A stretch of DNA of 64,000 bases, from contig CM046836.1 in the NCBI GenBank assembly GCA_025618425.1, forward strand, positions 20,620,494 through 20,684,493, read 5' to 3'. Below are positions 42,368-54,220 of this stretch, piece after piece; positions within the stretch are counted from its first letter, which is position 1; each line of letters begins with the position of its first letter. Source of the DNA: Heliocidaris tuberculata (Eukaryota; Echinodermata; Echinoidea; Camarodonta; Echinometridae). A program made the position numbers and the translations under genes. A model generated the notes under the pieces. The model was not told the DNA's origin and did no database searches. It saw only the letters and a program-made list of their open reading frames with translations.

Positions 42368-42812
42368 TGGGGGGACCTAAAGCTACGCACTTTGTTTCCA
42401 GTGGCTAAAAAGTCACCTTTTCAATGATTTATGTGAAATTCTTTTATATATCTTGGTTCTACATATTCTTAAATTAAATTCCGGAGAAAATTATGATGGA
42501 AAAATATCAGTAACATTAGTTTTCAAGTCGATGTCGATACCCATGTCGAATTTGGTGGAAAAAATGAAAGGGTCCTAAAGCTACGCACACGTAACAAATG
42601 AATGCAAATCTTGATTTTTAAGCTGACTGACTTGAATTTCATCCCGATTTGCAAATAGTGATAATATCACCAAAAATAAAGGAAAATTACTCATTCTTTT
42701 TGGCGAACGTAAATGATAATCTCGTTGCTCAGTCACACCAAAAGTTTGGCGCATTGAACGCGTATTTGCGGGGTGCGTAGCTTGAGGACCTGCGTAGCTT
42801 TAGGACCCCTGA
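42368..42812. mobile_element. GTGCGTAGCTT/AGGACC repeat family, copy 3 (inverted)
   Basis: Begins GGGGGACCTAAAGCTACGCA and ends GCGTAGCTTTAGGACC. Its inner blocks match those at 38930-39480 on the other strand. Confidence 0.65.
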
Positions 42813-42827
42813 CCATATACCCAGACG

Positions 42828-43062
42828 TTGTGTATCGACCGGACAGGTTGGTTATCCGGACACATCGTTTTTAAACAGTAATTAGTAAATTATGGAACAA
42901 CTTCTCATGCACATTTTCACAAATCTTTCACAGCATAGGTTGAAAATTATATGAATTGCAAATATTCATGGAGTTTAATGTTACTTGATGCATATTTTTT
43001 GTAAAATCCAACAACAAAATTGAATGACAGGTTATTTCTTGTTAAGTGTCCGGACACACAAC
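42828..43062. mobile_element. Short MITE with GTTGTGTNTCCGGACA ends
   Basis: GTTGTGTATCGACCGGACAG at the left and, inverted, GGTTGTGTGTCCGGACACTT at the right. About 235 bp, no ORF. Confidence 0.6.
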
Positions 43063-43418
43063 CCCCAATCATACATACATGTAACTATCCATTTTGTTGC
43101 CTTAATTTTGAAAAACTGAAAATCTAATCAAATATTCAGCAAATTATTTTCAGAAAAGTGTTCAGAAAAATGTCATAAATTTTTCTCCAGATATGTTTGA
43201 CATTCTTCAACCTTACGATAAGTATCCTCAGTCTGAAGTCTTCACTTATGAGTTATTAAAATTATTATTGATAATAGAATATAATAATTTATTATCAAAA
43301 AGGTTAAATGTATTTTTGTAACATGTAGTACACTGTATGTCATTTTTATAATGTGCGTGCATGTGTTTCTGATTGTGACCATGTTCTCTTACATTTTACT
43401 TTCAAAGCTTTATTTTAG

Positions 43419-43465
43419 GCAAAGAGAATCCATCATGACTCCAGCATTTTGAGAAGTCTACAAAA
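43419..43465 (+). other. LYRM1: LYRM1 5' UTR part of first coding exon
   Basis: A pyrimidine-rich acceptor ending TTTTAG at 43418 precedes a short leader that runs into the ATG at 43466. It implies an upstream non-coding exon, possibly the one ending at 41013. Confidence 0.5.
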
Positions 43466-45436
43466 ATGGCTGCCATCAGTCTTAGATCCCAAACGCTATC
43501 GCTGTATAAAAGGTTACTGAGAACAGCCCAGAAATGGGAGGCCAGTTCTGGAACACAAGGTGACACCAAGTCTGAGAGGGAGTACATCAAGACCGAAACT
43601 AAAGACCTCTTCAAGAAAAATAAGCAGGTATAGAACAGGCGTTCAGCTAGGATTTGAAAAATTGGGTGTCAGAACTGAAGAATAGGGTGTCTAAAGAAAA
43701 AATAATGGATGTCCATCAAATATATAAATTTGAAAAAGAAAAAAAGTTTTCAAGGCATCTTCCACAACAAATGAGCATCTTTTTGGATACCCAGATGCCC
43801 TCCTGGCTGAAAGCCTGGTATGGAATACTTCTTACGAAACACAGTTTTGTATACATGGCAGTTGCAGGGGCATTAATTGATCCTGGGCCTAGGGGGCAAG
43901 GGGAAGGGGGAGAGGAAGCAGTCTCTAGTTTTTGGATTACCAGTGTATATAGTTTGGACTTTGGAGCATATAAGTACAATTCATGCATTTGCCCTCCTTC
44001 CCTATTCTGAAGATCGATAGATGCTTGTGAACAATGGGGATTCCAATAATTATCTAAATCACAATAAGAGCTTCCTAAAGTTGATAATTTGAAGTGTTGA
44101 ATAATTTTCTTTTGTTAATTGAATTCATATCGATATATTTGCAGATTATCAAAAACATTATAATTTGCAAGCATGTATTGTCCTTCTATAGCCATCTGAT
44201 AGTGTACTTCATATTCAAGAAGCAGTGTTGTCGTTTTTTTCTTTTTGTTGAACAGCTGACAGATGTTGAGGATATCAAACTCTGCATCCAAGAAGGAGAG
44301 TCCAGACTAGCAATGGGTAGGTTAACTGATCTAAGGGAATGAACTTATCATCCCTCCTCGATCCTCTCTCATTTCCGTAGCCATTCTCAATTTCTATCAT
44401 TCTATTTTTTCTGTATCTCTCTCTCTCTCTCTGTTTTTCTTACTTTGTGAAATCGCATTTGCACAGATGACTATCCCCTGGACTGTTACCCCCTTGACTG
44501 CCACTGCCAGACAACTACCTCTGAGACCCAAGACAGTTATCATCTAGGAAACTACCCCGATACCCCCTTGACAGTGCCGTCTTGACAACTGTCCTGGTGT
44601 GCTATGTGGATTGTCCGTCTAAAATGATGGTATTATAATTAAAAATAACTATGTAAGAGAAATAGAGAGAAAGAGAGAGAGAGATGGGGTGATGGCAGTC
44701 CCAGAGGTTGTCCTGTAAATACTGTCTGCCCCCCCTCTCTTTCTCTCTCTCTCTCTCTCTAGCTCTCACTTCTCTCATGTCTTGATTATTCATCTGTTTC
44801 TCATCCCCATGCAGCAGTTTTTTTTCTTCTCCTGCACAATAGGACGGATGTATGACATTTGCTCCTGCAACAATTACTCCAGTCTAACTTTGCCATGCTA
44901 ATCCTAAACCTAAACTTAAAACTAACCCTAACCCTAACCCTAACCCTAACCCTAAACCTAATCCTAATCTTCACATTGTCCTGAACAAAGAAACAAATCA
45001 TGGCCTTGACCTTAACCTTTGACTTATCGAGATATGGACTGAGGAGCAAATGTCGCCGGAGCAAATGTCGGCGCCCCCACTAGGACTGTTACCAGTACTG
45101 TATTCATCACTATATCTTTTTATGAATCAACAAATCAAATCTATTATTTGAACTAAAATCAACATGTAAATTAATCTTACACTATTCATCTACATAATTT
45201 TCTTAAATTATTATTTCTTATTACTTTGAATAGACAGAGCTACACTCTTCATTCATTTCATCTTATTTTTAAATTCATTTTCCTTTCTAGCTCTGCACTA
45301 CAGGACACCATACCCCAGGCCCGTGAACATTCCATACGGTGGACTTTCTCCCTCTATGAGCAAAGACAAAAAGGCTCAAGTGAGACTTCGGAAACAGGCC
45401 AAGCCAGTCTACATGAAATCACATGACGAATACTGA
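43466..45436 (+). CDS. LYRM1: LYR motif-containing protein 1 (LYRM1), 3 exons, 122 aa
   Basis: Exons 43466-43627, 44256-44316 and 45291-45436 join in frame to 122 residues, the length of the vertebrate protein. Residues 1-54 hold the LYR-family helix region (SLYKRLLRTAQKWEASSG, then EREYIKTETKDLFKKNKQ). Exon 2 encodes LTDVEDIKLCIQEGESRLAM. Exon 3 encodes ALHYRTPYPRPVNIPYGG and ends KQAKPVYMKSHDEY. LYR proteins are small helical mitochondrial adaptors that bind acyl carrier protein and respiratory or Fe-S partners. LYRM1 itself is poorly defined and has been linked to adipocyte and mitochondrial function. The namesake tripeptide here reads L-Y-K followed by R rather than L-Y-R. All donors and acceptors are GT-AG. 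The gene lies head-to-head with TBCD. Confidence 0.95.
44410..44765. repeat. CT/GA microsatellites in LYRM1 intron 2
   Basis: (CT)n at 44418-44432 and 44747-44760 and (GA)n at 44661-44683. Further TACCCCCTTGACTGCCA-like text lies between them without ORFs. Confidence 0.7.
44854..45069. mobile_element. GACATTTGCTCC inverted-repeat segment enclosing telomere-like repeats
   Basis: GACATTTGCTCC at 44854-44865 and two inverse copies at 45043-45054 and 45058-45069 bracket CCTAA-rich DNA with five perfect CCCTAA units near 44926-44959. LYRM1 intron 2. Confidence 0.6.
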
Positions 45437-46160
45437 CAGAAATTCCTTGACAGAGGGTGATGAAAAATGGACTAAAAATTGGGATTTCTGTATGCATTTG
45501 TCCTGAGAAATGGAATTATCCTATGTAGGAAATACTTAATTATTTTGCCTGTGGAGGTGTTTGAAGAAGGGAGATTTTGCAATATGGGGAAGTACTCTCT
45601 GTTTGCTGCCAAGTTCACGATGCCAGTTTGTGATCATAAATCATGCAGGAAGTGCTTTAGTTACATTACTCTGTGCAAATGATGGCATCTTCTAGGTATG
45701 CACATTTTCTCCATTTTGGTTGGTTGTTGAATAGTGTTGAATACTTTCCCTGAGGTAACTATGGAAAATGGTTGTTTTACTAAGCTCCAACTGTATTCAG
45801 CAGGTTAAGAGCTCGATAACTTCCCTTTCTATAGAGAGGGCTTCATGGCTCTACACTAAGTATTAACTGCAAGTTGGTCAACTCAGAATACTTCGCATGA
45901 TGAGGGGTGTACAAATTAGTTGAAAAATGCCCAGAGTAAAGAAGCATATAATTGTGTCTCAATTATGTTCTGGAAATCAGACAATCTTTGCCATGGGAAG
46001 GAGGGGCAGTCATGTGGTACAAATATACTAATTCTTTGCTGTGTATAATAATGGCAAATCCTACCATACATATACTTTTGAAGATCTTAGGTTGCAATTA
46101 TCTACACATTATAATTATCCACACACACATGTGTGATTGGTTCTATACTGTACATCATCA

Positions 46161-46166
46161 AATAAA
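46161..46166 (+). terminator. Candidate poly(A) signal of LYRM1
   Basis: AATAAA lies about 725 bp after the LYRM1 stop codon and is the first canonical hexamer I saw on this strand. A second stands near 46950. Use of either is inferred. Confidence 0.4.
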
Positions 46167-47575
46167 GCCTTACAGGTAGCTAGGTGGTCGTAGTGCAGTT
46201 GTGTTTTCAGCTGTCAGCAGTCACCTTTTATTGCTCTTCTCTTTTTTATTTTGATAATGATTATCCATGAACATGAATATCATTTTCATCAGTACTATCT
46301 TCTTTTTTTTTTCTTTGTTCAAAAGGTATTAGGCCTACAAAGGGTCATGATAAAAATTATGTGTATTATATATTCATATTTTGTTAGGGTTGGAACTTCT
46401 AGATATTTTTCTCTAATTGTAGTTCTATTCTCATTTATTAACAATGGATTAACAGAAAGTGGCAATTCTAAAAAATTACAAATCTTCCTGCCCCCTATTA
46501 TGCAATATTTGAGAGACTTGATTTTCAGAAAAGTCAAGATGCAAAATCATCTATAAATTATTCTACCATGTTCAGAAATTTTGAGCTGTATCAAATTTTC
46601 AATAGTGGTACTTTGTGTTTTAACATTACATGTTTGTTATGTTTGAAAGCGTTATTAAAAGAGCGAGAAAAAAAATCAACAATATAACAATATTAAAGAT
46701 GATGACAATGTATTATATTCAGGCTTATCTGCATCCTAAATTTGTTGATATTGGTCTGATGAATGTTGAAATCTGTTGTAGAAACAGGGCAGAAGAAGTT
46801 TGAGCTATTTATGTATAAGACATTATAACACAAAAAATTATTTGAGATAGATTTGTCAATTGCCAGTGTGCATGTTATGATGTTGGTCAGCTAACCAGAA
46901 TTTGTGTAGATGTATTTTACTTTTGAAAGCTCTTTTCAGATATTTACAAATAAAGGTACATTTTCTCTGTTCTTTTGTTAAGAAAATAATTATCTTCTTT
47001 ACCTTTAAAAGTAGTTCAATCAGATAAAATTATTTTATGAGGACACTGCAAGCACAAGCAGTATTCTCTCTATCAAAACATGAATGAGGCAAAGAATTGG
47101 CTTCTTCAAGGAAAAATTGATACAGTGTATTGAGAGCCTTCTCCTGGAGAACAAGAGTTGATATAACCTTAGAGTAAAAACACCAGAGAAAGACTGATTG
47201 ACAGCTGCCTTGCATATAGACAAAATGCTTGTGAAAAGAGCACATGAATATGAGTTGAAGTAAACCCAAATAATTTTATCTGATTTCATTTAATTCAAGG
47301 TGAATTTCAGATCTTTTTTCACTTTTGCACAGCTACATGACATGTATTGCTAAATACATGTATGTTCTTACATAATAGATAGGCCTACAATTACCCAGTT
47401 GTAATTGTATCTTTATGGCCATCTGCAATGTTTTGAAGTTACAGACAGGTATTTATTGAAAGAGGCTGATGGCATACAATGAAAATAGGCCTGGACTTCC
47501 TTTAAGCAGTACACTGTTATCGGACAAAAATGAATGAAAGGGAAGGCTTTGAATGGACAGGACCCCTCCCTACTA

Positions 47576-47633
47576 TCCCTCTCTCTCTCTATTATGTCTT
47601 TCCCTTTTATCTCTCTCTTTCTCTCTCTGTCTC

Positions 47634-47670
<37 letters not shown>

Positions 47671-47775
47671 TTATATATATTTGTCTTTCTTTGTTTACTT
47701 CCATTTAACTCTTCTTTCTCTTTCTTTACCTCCAATATATATCTACCCAACCTTCCCTCTCTCTCTATCTCTCTT

Positions 47776-47825
<50 letters not shown>
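47576..47825. repeat. CT-rich microsatellite block
   Basis: (CT)n runs at 47578-47590, 47640-47670 and 47778-47820 in pyrimidine-rich DNA. The Ser/Leu-rich ORFs across it are artefacts. Confidence 0.9.
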
Positions 47826-47826
<1 letters not shown>

Positions 47827-48918
47827 TTCTTTGTTTACAGCCAATCAGCTATCTCTTTCAAGTTCTTTCTCTTTCTTTTAATATAAGAAACTTAACTGTA
47901 ACAAAGAATAGATGAACAGTCAAATTTTACTTCAAAACAATCCCAAGGCTTGCTGAAAAATCACTATATTTTTGAAGAGAGTGACTGAGATAGAGGAAAT
48001 TGATCGTTTGTGATGCTACATAAATCACATAATTATGTTAATGTTGTATTTGCCATACACATTACCATCAGTTCTACGTTAAATGAAATTTACCATGTGC
48101 ATAGAATATACTTGCATCCTTCTTAATTTGGTACAGCCTACATGCACACCAAAGAGGTTGAGTCTTTCGAAGTAGACGAGAGAAAGGGGGTTTAAGTGAA
48201 AGTAATTAAGGCACATTAGTAAAGACAATAGAATCAGGCTAAATGTTGAATTTTTGAACCATGAGAATGAATCATGAACCACAAAAATATTAAAACTATC
48301 CTTCTTGATAAAACATAAGGATTAAAAAAAAATTAAGTTAGCATTATTACCATATTGAAACTGTTGCTCCAATTATAGTAATTAATCATCATTTCTCAAA
48401 ATGATGCCTTAGTTATGCCCCATATAAACCTTTCTTTATGCATTTCCACAGATGTAGCAAAATCGAATATACAAAGATTAAAATCTAATAAACATTAAAT
48501 ATTGACACGCAAACTTAAAAAGGAGATTTTTATAAGTTCAAGTATAATTATTTGTTTTAAGTAGTTAAAAAATAATCTGTTTGTATATCATTAATATCAA
48601 CATTGTAATCTATATGAAATATCAATCAGTAACCAGTTTGATTTGAAAACTCGAAGAAGATTTGCTTTAAAATGTTGAGGTGTCACGTCCCTAAGTGTTT
48701 AATTTATTTGGTTCTATATAAAAAAAAATAAAAAATTAAAAACAGGAGAGGATTTGGCAGTTTCTTATTTGACCTTGAAATTCATCCATAATTATGTAGG
48801 CCTGTCAGTTTAATAAAGTGTCAACATATCTTTTGACAAATTCGGCCCGAATATTATTTGGTAGGAAGATGTTAGAGTGATATGTATACTAACTGATGAT
48901 TAAAGTTAAGAGGGTGAA

Positions 48919-49485
48919 CTAGGCACGCGATACAATGGTGTAGAGAGCATAGGCAAGTCCAACCAAGGTTGGATGGAAGGTCACAGCGAATCCAAACGAC
49001 CGATAGAGTGGATAGTAGTGATATCCAACGGCGAAAGCAAGACGACCGACGTTGAAAAGCAGCACCAGACATGGGATGGTATAGAGCTGGTCCACACCGA
49101 CGCTTGAAGCGAGAGCCAAGACGGTAAATACATGCAGGGCAGACTGCTCAAGGGTGTTCTGCAGAATCCTCTCCGAAATCTTGAAGGCCTTGTGAGAGGG
49201 CGCTACAGGGGCTGTGGGATCTGCACCCAGGGTTTCCAGGTACTTGCCTCGGAATCTGGCTACGTTGAAAAAGGCACCGACGAGAGGCAAGGCAGAGAAA
49301 GCCAAGCAGCGGAAGACGAACATCAAGCGATCACCATGCGAAAGATCTGGAGCGAAGTTGGGCATGAATGATGAGAGGTTCTGTTTAAAGTAATAGCTTG
49401 CAGTGGTCGCAAAACATAAACCCATTGCGGCTCCTGTATAGGCTATCACGTGCTTGTTCTGCATGATGCTTGTTGGTGATGGCAA
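48919..49485 (-). CDS. MAPEG-type membrane protein, copy A (188 aa, intronless)
   Basis: A single uninterrupted 188-residue ORF. Hydrophobic segments lie near residues 13-33, 55-77, 110-130, 136-155 and 161-182. The middle carries RILQNTLEQSALHVF, the NTLEQ signature of MAPEG proteins (membrane-associated proteins in eicosanoid and glutathione metabolism). This is followed by NVGRLAFAVGYHYYP and RSFGFAVTFHPT, typical of the last two helices of MAPEG and TMEM79-like proteins. MAPEG members act in ER or nuclear membranes as glutathione transferases or eicosanoid enzymes; TMEM79-like members have no assigned enzymatic reaction. Which group this belongs to cannot be settled by eye. It pairs with copy B 2.8 kb upstream on the same strand. 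A possible AATAAA (minus strand) lies at 48703-48708. Confidence 0.85.
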   Translation of the reverse strand: MPSPTSIMQNKHVIAYTGAAMGLCFATTASYYFKQNLSSFMPNFAPDLSHGDRLMFVFRCLAFSALPLVGAFFNVARFRGKYLETLGADPTAPVAPSHKAFKISERILQNTLEQSALHVFTVLALASSVGVDQLYTIPCLVLLFNVGRLAFAVGYHYYPLYRSFGFAVTFHPTLVGLAYALYTIVSRA

Positions 49486-51461
49486 ACAGAAGAGATATGT
49501 AAACGAAAATTGCAGGGTTTATATTTCATATATCCGTTCCTCAAGTTACATTAAAAGTGACAATACGCCGATGATGACGCCCAGTTGCTGAGAATAATAT
49601 TATAGTGTGACACAGAAAGAAAGATAAAATTCACGAGTACATCGTTCAATGCAGAATATAGAACTGTTTAAAACGCTTTTACGTATGTATTTAGGCTATA
49701 TACAGGAGGAGTGCTAGGGTCATTTAAAACAAATAAGATGGAAATATACCGAGGTAACTCTAGTGGGATCAAAGGTAAAAGTTCTTATTTGTTAACGGTC
49801 AATAGAAGCAGAATTTGAGTGTATATAGCTTTTGTCTGAAAGAAAGCAGACTGAAGTTCATTTTCAGTTATGTGCACTCAATTGGGGATCCAGGATATTC
49901 GAAAGGGGAGCACAATTTTTCCATTTTAAAGCGAACAGACGCATTAAATACACACCCTCTCTCTCTCTTTTCAAGTATATGTTTTCTATATATTTCACTA
50001 TTATAATTTCTCCATTACAATATATTTCATTTGAGACATATTATCATGCTTATCACTGCTTATCGTCCCACGTTATCTTTGTATGGTGTTTTTAAGCAAT
50101 CTATCCCCTTGGGTGGGGGTGTTAGAACCCGCTGAACCCCCCCCCCCCCCCCCCCCCCGTTATAGCCTTGCCATGGAGCTGTACTATGAACAAATTTGAA
50201 TAACTCTTTGAATGAAGCTTTGACAAAATCTATTGCAACATGATGGCATAATGTACAGAATTCTAAAATGAGTGGTGAAAGATGACATTGACTAATCATA
50301 GATTTGCCAGATTAGGAAGTTAAGGGACAAAATCGAAATAAAAAGTATTAAAACAGACGGAAAAGCCGATAATTTATCACATTCCTTCATCTCCCCCCTC
50401 GCTTCTCCCTTTTTAAAAAAATTAATCTTCTTTTTTTTTTTTCCAAGCGGACCTCTGCTCTCCAGCGAGGGGGGGGGGGGGGGGGGGCCTGAGTCCGCTG
50501 CATGTCCTCGGAAAGAAAATGTGTTAGTATATGTCTATGAGTCTGGAGAAGGTAGGCTAACACCCTATATTCCTATTTTCCAGGGATTATTAACTATAAA
50601 CTACTCAGATCAGTTCAGTTTCATTGACAGTGTTGAAAACCGGCCATTCTTCACGCAGTATTTCGTGTTGTATTATCGACGCAATAGTGTGAAAGTCAAG
50701 CCCTCCTCGTATCCTCATGTTACGAAAGTTCTTGTGATTATGAGAGAAATGAAAAATCGTAAAATAATTATTGTTAATTTTCGGGAGCGGCGGGGGGCTT
50801 GAAACTACATACACCATGATGACTTTCAAGTTGAAATCATTTGGGCAATGAAGTGAAATGTTATGTTATAACGAGCAACAGGGCAATGAACAATGTGCTA
50901 TTATGAACTAAATTCAAATATGCATGATTTGCATAGATTATAAACATGAAAGCTTTGGACAAACCAGAATTTACCTTAATGAATTCTACATTGTTCTTAA
51001 TGCCCCCCCAAAAAAAAATTTATCTTATTGGAAACTTTAAAGGCAATTTATTTAAAGGTCTCGTATTGACCTCGACCCCTCCCCCCCCCCCCTCGGACCC
51101 CTCCCCTCTCACTCCTATTAGAGTAAAATGTCTTTTCGAAATCGCAACCTCGCAACTTCCACGAGAAATAGAGAGGCATTTTTTTTTTTTGCACAACATC
51201 AGTCATGCAGGCCTATGTGAAATATTCAGTATTCTAAATTTTTAGTTTGAATTTGTAAATAAAGCCACACAGAATAGCTGTAATGGATGCATAATGCATC
51301 ACAAGTGGCTGTCATAATTAAAACAATGCTTAGAATATACTTTTTTCACTTGCTTACATGTACTTTAATACAGTATCTCGCTTAACTACTGTTTATATTC
51401 GGGCTCGAATCATCTCTTTGGTGAGGAAGGCAACTACGTGCATTGGGGAAAGGAATGATAT

Positions 51462-51492
<31 letters not shown>

Positions 51493-52306
51493 AAGAATGC
51501 GCCAATGTGTCTTTTTTAAATTGTATGATTTAAAAGCTAATAATTTTGCTTCAAAACTGGAAATGGTTAGCCTATATTCGGGCTCGAGAGGTGCAGCCAC
51601 CTGCAGCCCAAGGGTGATATTGTGCCCGTACATCATTTTAATGGCATACTTTTCCTTTCAGCTAGCGACAGAAGAGACAAATACATCTTCTTAAAACTTT
51701 GTTTTCAAATGCTTTACACGTCTTTTATTGAATGTAAATGCAATTGTAATTGTAAATGTAATTTCATTGAATGTATGATTAGGAAAAGAATGGAACAGAG
51801 TCTGATCGGTTAAAAGTAGGTATTTTGTCCATCCGTGACATTGAATATTTTATGGATTACCATTATAGTAGGCAACCATGGCAACCAAATTTTATCAAAT
51901 TTCAACTCCTTCAGTGATGCGCCCTTCACAATGAAAATAGCTCTCTTCAATTAAATACTTATTTTTTACAGGCCTTCAAACTTCAAAATTTGTCAAATGT
52001 CCGTCCGTAACTAACCGATCAGGCTCAATACAATAATATTGAGCGCTTTTCTAAAGAAAAAAGTATGAAAATCAAACAATACCTGTCACAATCACGTTAA
52101 CATCTTGGGAATATACTCTAATGCCGATAATCATTTGCAGTGAATATTTCATTATACTTCTGCATTAAACATGTTTAAAATTTAATAGTGGCTTAGATGG
52201 TAATTTATCATGGCATCCGGCCGACTGTCATCCATTGAAATTCATTAATTCTTGGCAGTTTTAACTTGTAATCTTTCTGATGGTCGTTGATTTTGAAATG
52301 AAGGTT
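49486..52306. other. Intergenic DNA between the MAPEG copies
   Basis: Contains long C and G tracts (50138-50158, 50469-50487, 51079-51092), an AAG microsatellite at 51464-51496 and a short fragment of the GGATCCAGGA repeat near 49885. No gene could be supported. Confidence 0.6.
51464..51496. repeat. AAG trinucleotide microsatellite
   Basis: About ten GAA/AAG units in a row. Confidence 0.9.
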
Positions 52307-52891
52307 CTAGTCGAAAAGCACAGGTGATGCTATGATGAAGAGAGCATAGAGAAGCCCAGTCACTGTCGGAAAAAAGGTTGTAGCGAACCCAAATCCACGA
52401 AACAGAGTATTGTAGTCGTACCCAACGAAAAAAGCAAATCGCCCGATGCAAAAAAGCAGGACCATCAAAGGAATGATATAAAGCTCGTCCACATCGATGC
52501 TCGAAGCAAGAGCCAAGGCCGTCAGTACATGCAGGATAGTCTGCTCAAGAGTGTTCTGAAGAACCTTCTCCGCAATCTTGAAGGCCTTTTGAGAGGGCGC
52601 TACAGGGGCTGTTGGGTCACCACCCAAAGTTTCCATGTTGAAGAATCGTGCCTTCCCGACTTTTCCTACGGCGACCAAGAGTGGCATAGTGGAGAAAGCC
52701 AGATAGCGGAAGACAAACTTGAAGCGTTCGCAGTCGGACAGAGAGTCTGACGGGAAGCTGGTGCGTATGAAGAAAGGCAAGTTCTGTTTGAAGACATAAC
52801 GAGTAGTGATCGCAAAACACACGGCCATTGCGATCTGGATCAAAATTGCCCACTGCTTGCTGTTAAACATGTTGCTTATAACAAAGTTCAT
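52307..52891 (-). CDS. MAPEG-type membrane protein, copy B (194 aa, intronless)
   Basis: A paralogue of the gene at 48919-49485 in the same orientation. Both share DPTAPVAPS, KAFKI, LQNTLEQ, LALASS and FGFA in the same order with no gap in the second half. The N-terminal third is more divergent and six residues longer. The hydrophobic pattern is the same (about five segments), and NTLEQ and IGRFAFFVGYDYN mark the MAPEG-like core. I chose the first ATG (52889-52891); a second in-frame Met at residue 8 is an alternative start. The intronless structure of both copies and their head-to-tail order point to tandem duplication after an ancestral intronless state. Substrate and function are unknown. 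Confidence 0.85.
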   Translation of the reverse strand: MNFVISNMFNSKQWAILIQIAMAVCFAITTRYVFKQNLPFFIRTSFPSDSLSDCERFKFVFRYLAFSTMPLLVAVGKVGKARFFNMETLGGDPTAPVAPSQKAFKIAEKVLQNTLEQTILHVLTALALASSIDVDELYIIPLMVLLFCIGRFAFFVGYDYNTLFRGFGFATTFFPTVTGLLYALFIIASPVLFD

Positions 52892-53638
52892 GAACTTGGA
52901 ACAAGAAGAGGTGATTTAAGCAAGATTTATGCTCCAACCGACTGTATCAACTCATCAATGTTCACTCAAGGCAACAGCAATCATAAGTGCTCATGGATTC
53001 CAGAAGCAGAAAGTATTATTGCGATTATGTACACCAATGCAAAGAACGATTTAAAGCGTATTACATTGTTAACAATGTGCCATGAAGTAGGCCTTAGACA
53101 AAGTAAATATCAAGATCAAAATACATCTATGTTGATGCTCGTGGATCAAAGGTTCGGGTCAAGTACCTTCTTTCCTTACTATTGCAATATCCTTCTTCGA
53201 ATGTTTACTGTTTTAGACTATAAACAAAACGATATTCCTTTAACATAATTATTGCACCTCTGATCTTGCTGCCATATATTCTTCCCCACAGTATTCGGAC
53301 TTGATCACTACTGTAGGAAAAGGCGGGAGAAGATGAGACTTGACAATTTTCATTATATTTTAACCAACTTTATCCATTTTATTGTAGAAACGCGCTATAA
53401 AGCTGACATTTTACTTAATTTTCGGTGACCTTTTTCACAACACATTTTCAGTGGCATAAAAAACAAGACAGTGAGGGTTAATGGTGTCATCGGTTTGTCA
53501 CTTTCAGACGTGAAGCTTACTTTGATGAAATAAAACACTTTGCATAATGATCTGATTCTATCATCATTTATTTGTGTTCTGGGGTCATCATAGTCAGAAG
53601 TAAATATCATTATTTTCTCTCCCAATACTAAAGCCAAA

Positions 53639-53845
53639 TCAATTCAATTCCATTTATTTCCACAATTCAATAAAATGACAGCGAAAAACATACAAAATAA
53701 TTCATAGACATTGAAATGTAAAGAAAAAAGATACATATTATAAAAACAATTAAAATGTGGTAAACAAAAGTACATTACTGGATTAACAGAAGACATATCA
53801 AAAAGTGGAGGGACAAACAAAAGCCAGAGGCCTATAGCCATGGGT
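53639..53845 (-). mobile_element. LINE-like 3' tail on the minus strand
   Basis: Read on the minus strand it runs GGCTATAGGCCTCTGGCTTT to AATAAATGGAATTGAATTG, a typical non-LTR 3' end with a simple-repeat tail. 5' truncated. Confidence 0.6.
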
Positions 53846-53976
53846 AATAATATCCAAAGTCCTTTGGAAGCGCATAGAGACGTTATATCAAAATGTGATA
53901 TTCGTTATACAAGAACGGAATATTATTATAAAAGCGCGGTTCAAGAGGCAAATTTTCAGGTCCCTGATCCCGAGTC

Positions 53977-54220
53977 CCCCCCCCCCCCCCCCCGCCAGTT
54001 CGCTCCCTCCCCTATCAGTGCCCCGCTAGGCCCCATCTCCATCCCTGTGCTCAGCCTTATCCCAATCCCTCATCCCCAGCCCCTTTCACCCTCTACAAGT
54101 ATTCCCAAGACGGTTCCCAAGACGGTTCCCAAGACTGTACCCCCCCCCCCATACCCCCATACCCTTCCCTCCCCTCCTTTTTTAATATGTCTATGCCCCT
54201 CCCCCTCCCGCGCGCTCTCT
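53977..54220. repeat. C-rich tract with poly-C and 12-bp units
   Basis: Poly-C at 53977-53993, then cytosine-rich text with three AAGACGGTTCCC-type units near 54107-54140 and further C runs. Confidence 0.7.

Larger units (their letters stand above)
41014..43418. other. Probable first intron of LYRM1
   Basis: Between the putative donor at 41014 and the acceptor at 43418 the DNA is AT-rich and made mostly of the repeats listed here. No conserved coding block was seen. Confidence 0.45.
45437..48918. other. LYRM1 3' UTR and intergenic DNA
   Basis: AT-rich DNA without a supportable coding region. It contains the CT microsatellite at 47576-47825 and otherwise only short unpaired repeats. ORFs here are low-complexity or unlike known proteins. 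The MAPEG-like gene on the minus strand ends at 48919. Confidence 0.6.

Noticed and set aside
43654..44010. 118-aa ORF after LYRM1 exon 1
   Set aside because: It lies in intron 1 of LYRM1 and overlaps a GATCCTGGGCC repeat fragment; no splice support.
47530..47886. Ser/Leu-rich 115-118 aa ORFs
   Set aside because: They translate a CT microsatellite; no coding signal beyond the repeat.
51382..51694. Arg- or Leu-run ORFs
   Set aside because: Products of the AAG microsatellite.
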